From positions 124,001 to 188,000 of the forward strand of contig JASMAS010000070.1 of the NCBI GenBank assembly GCA_030754235.1: a DNA stretch of 64,000 nucleotides, given 5' to 3'. The notes beneath the pieces were generated by a model that did no database searches, was not told the DNA's origin, and saw only the letters and a program-made list of their open reading frames with translations. Shown piece by piece: positions 63,628 through 64,000 of this stretch (positions within the stretch are counted from its first letter, which is position 1; each line of letters opens with the position of its first letter). The translations under genes were made by a program, and so were the position numbers. The DNA comes from Litorilituus sp. (lineage in GTDB: Bacteria > Pseudomonadota > Gammaproteobacteria > Enterobacterales > Alteromonadaceae).

Positions 63628-64000
63628 CTACTTACGCTTCATTGAATCAAAAAATTCATTGTTCGTTTTAGTCATTGCTAATTTATCAATCAAGAATTCA
63701 ATGGCACCAATTTCATCCATTTCATGAACAATTTTACGTAAGATCCACATTTTTTGTAATTCATCTGGCTTAGTAATCAACTCTTCACGACGAGTACCAC
63801 TGCGATTAATATGCATAGCTGGGAAAACGCGCTTCTCTGATACTTTACGAGACAGGTGTAACTCCATATTACCTGTACCTTTAAATTCTTCGTAGATAAC
63901 TTCATCCATTTTAGAGCCTGTTTCAACTAACGCAGTAGCAATGATGGTTAAACTACCACCTTCTTCAATGTTACGTGCTGCACCAAAAAAGCGTTTCGGA
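63628..64000 (-). CDS. rho: Transcription termination factor Rho, C-terminal part (runs off the right edge)
   Basis: Translating the minus strand from the right edge to the stop at 63628 gives about 123 residues. It includes [20 protein letters not shown], then [52 protein letters not shown], the ATPase core with the R-loop region, and the closing helix ending in EFFDSMKRK. The reading frame stays open to the window edge, so the methionine at 63909 is internal. Rho is the ring helicase that terminates transcription. A strong hairpin lies after its stop. Confidence 0.97.
   Translation of the reverse strand, partial: PKRFFGAARNIEEGGSLTIIATALVETGSKMDEVIYEEFKGTGNMELHLSRKVSEKRVFPAMHINRSGTRREELITKPDELQKMWILRKIVHEMDEIGAIEFLIDKLAMTKTNNEFFDSMKRK

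Overview
The window is AT-rich chromosomal DNA from a marine-type gammaproteobacterium of the Alteromonadales, most like Colwelliaceae (Colwellia/Thalassotalea). That placement is inferred from protein character, base composition and the conserved hem/cyaY/lptM/dapF/uvrD block; no 16S gene is present. No insertion sequence, phage, integrase or CRISPR array was seen.

Region 1 (1-46,030) is an unusually complete XrtA/PEP-CTERM exopolysaccharide locus. It holds the exosortase (xrtA, 5281-6621) and two probable substrates with C-terminal PEP-CTERM tags (1305-2159 and 38573-39460). It has two large TPR proteins of the PrsT type (2320-5082 and 39691-42498) and the two-component pair PrsK/PrsR (44001-46028, 42535-43884). 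A Wzx/Wzy-type polysaccharide pathway lies between them: sugar-nucleotide genes (5' end of a mannose-1-P guanylyltransferase at the left edge, a UDP-HexNAc dehydrogenase/epimerase pair), the initiating phosphoglycosyltransferase, four further glycosyltransferases, flippase, O-antigen-ligase-like protein, export lipoprotein, chain-length protein, tyrosine autokinase, beta-barrel outer membrane protein and an ExeA-like ATPase. Decorating enzymes include an OatA-like acyltransferase, a FemAB/GNAT-like protein, a CapK/PaaK-like adenylating enzyme and two deacetylase-like proteins. Two proteins of no assigned function (6959-8470 and 24206-28261) share a RIFT-barrel plus alpha/alpha-toroid-like core and are the best candidates for a new polysaccharide-active family.

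Both PEP-CTERM genes have a near-consensus sigma-54 promoter with GG and GC at the proper 10-base spacing. Both also carry the same 20-bp-wide upstream box, starting exactly 63 bp upstream of the -24 GG. PrsR has a GAFTGA-bearing AAA+ domain, so the locus appears to encode both the activator and its targets; the box is proposed as the PrsR operator.

Region 2 (46,037-51,732) has an RND efflux permease and its periplasmic adaptor, a tRNA-Arg(CCG), and a diguanylate cyclase with two receiver domains.

Region 3 (51,754-64,000) is conserved housekeeping: uvrD, a YigB-like HAD phosphatase, a DUF484 gene, dapF and the 58-residue lptM on the minus strand, then divergent cyaY, hemC, hemD, hemX, hemY, then fre, ubiD and the 3' part of rho on the minus strand. 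The xerC gene usual between DUF484 and yigB in enterics is absent here.
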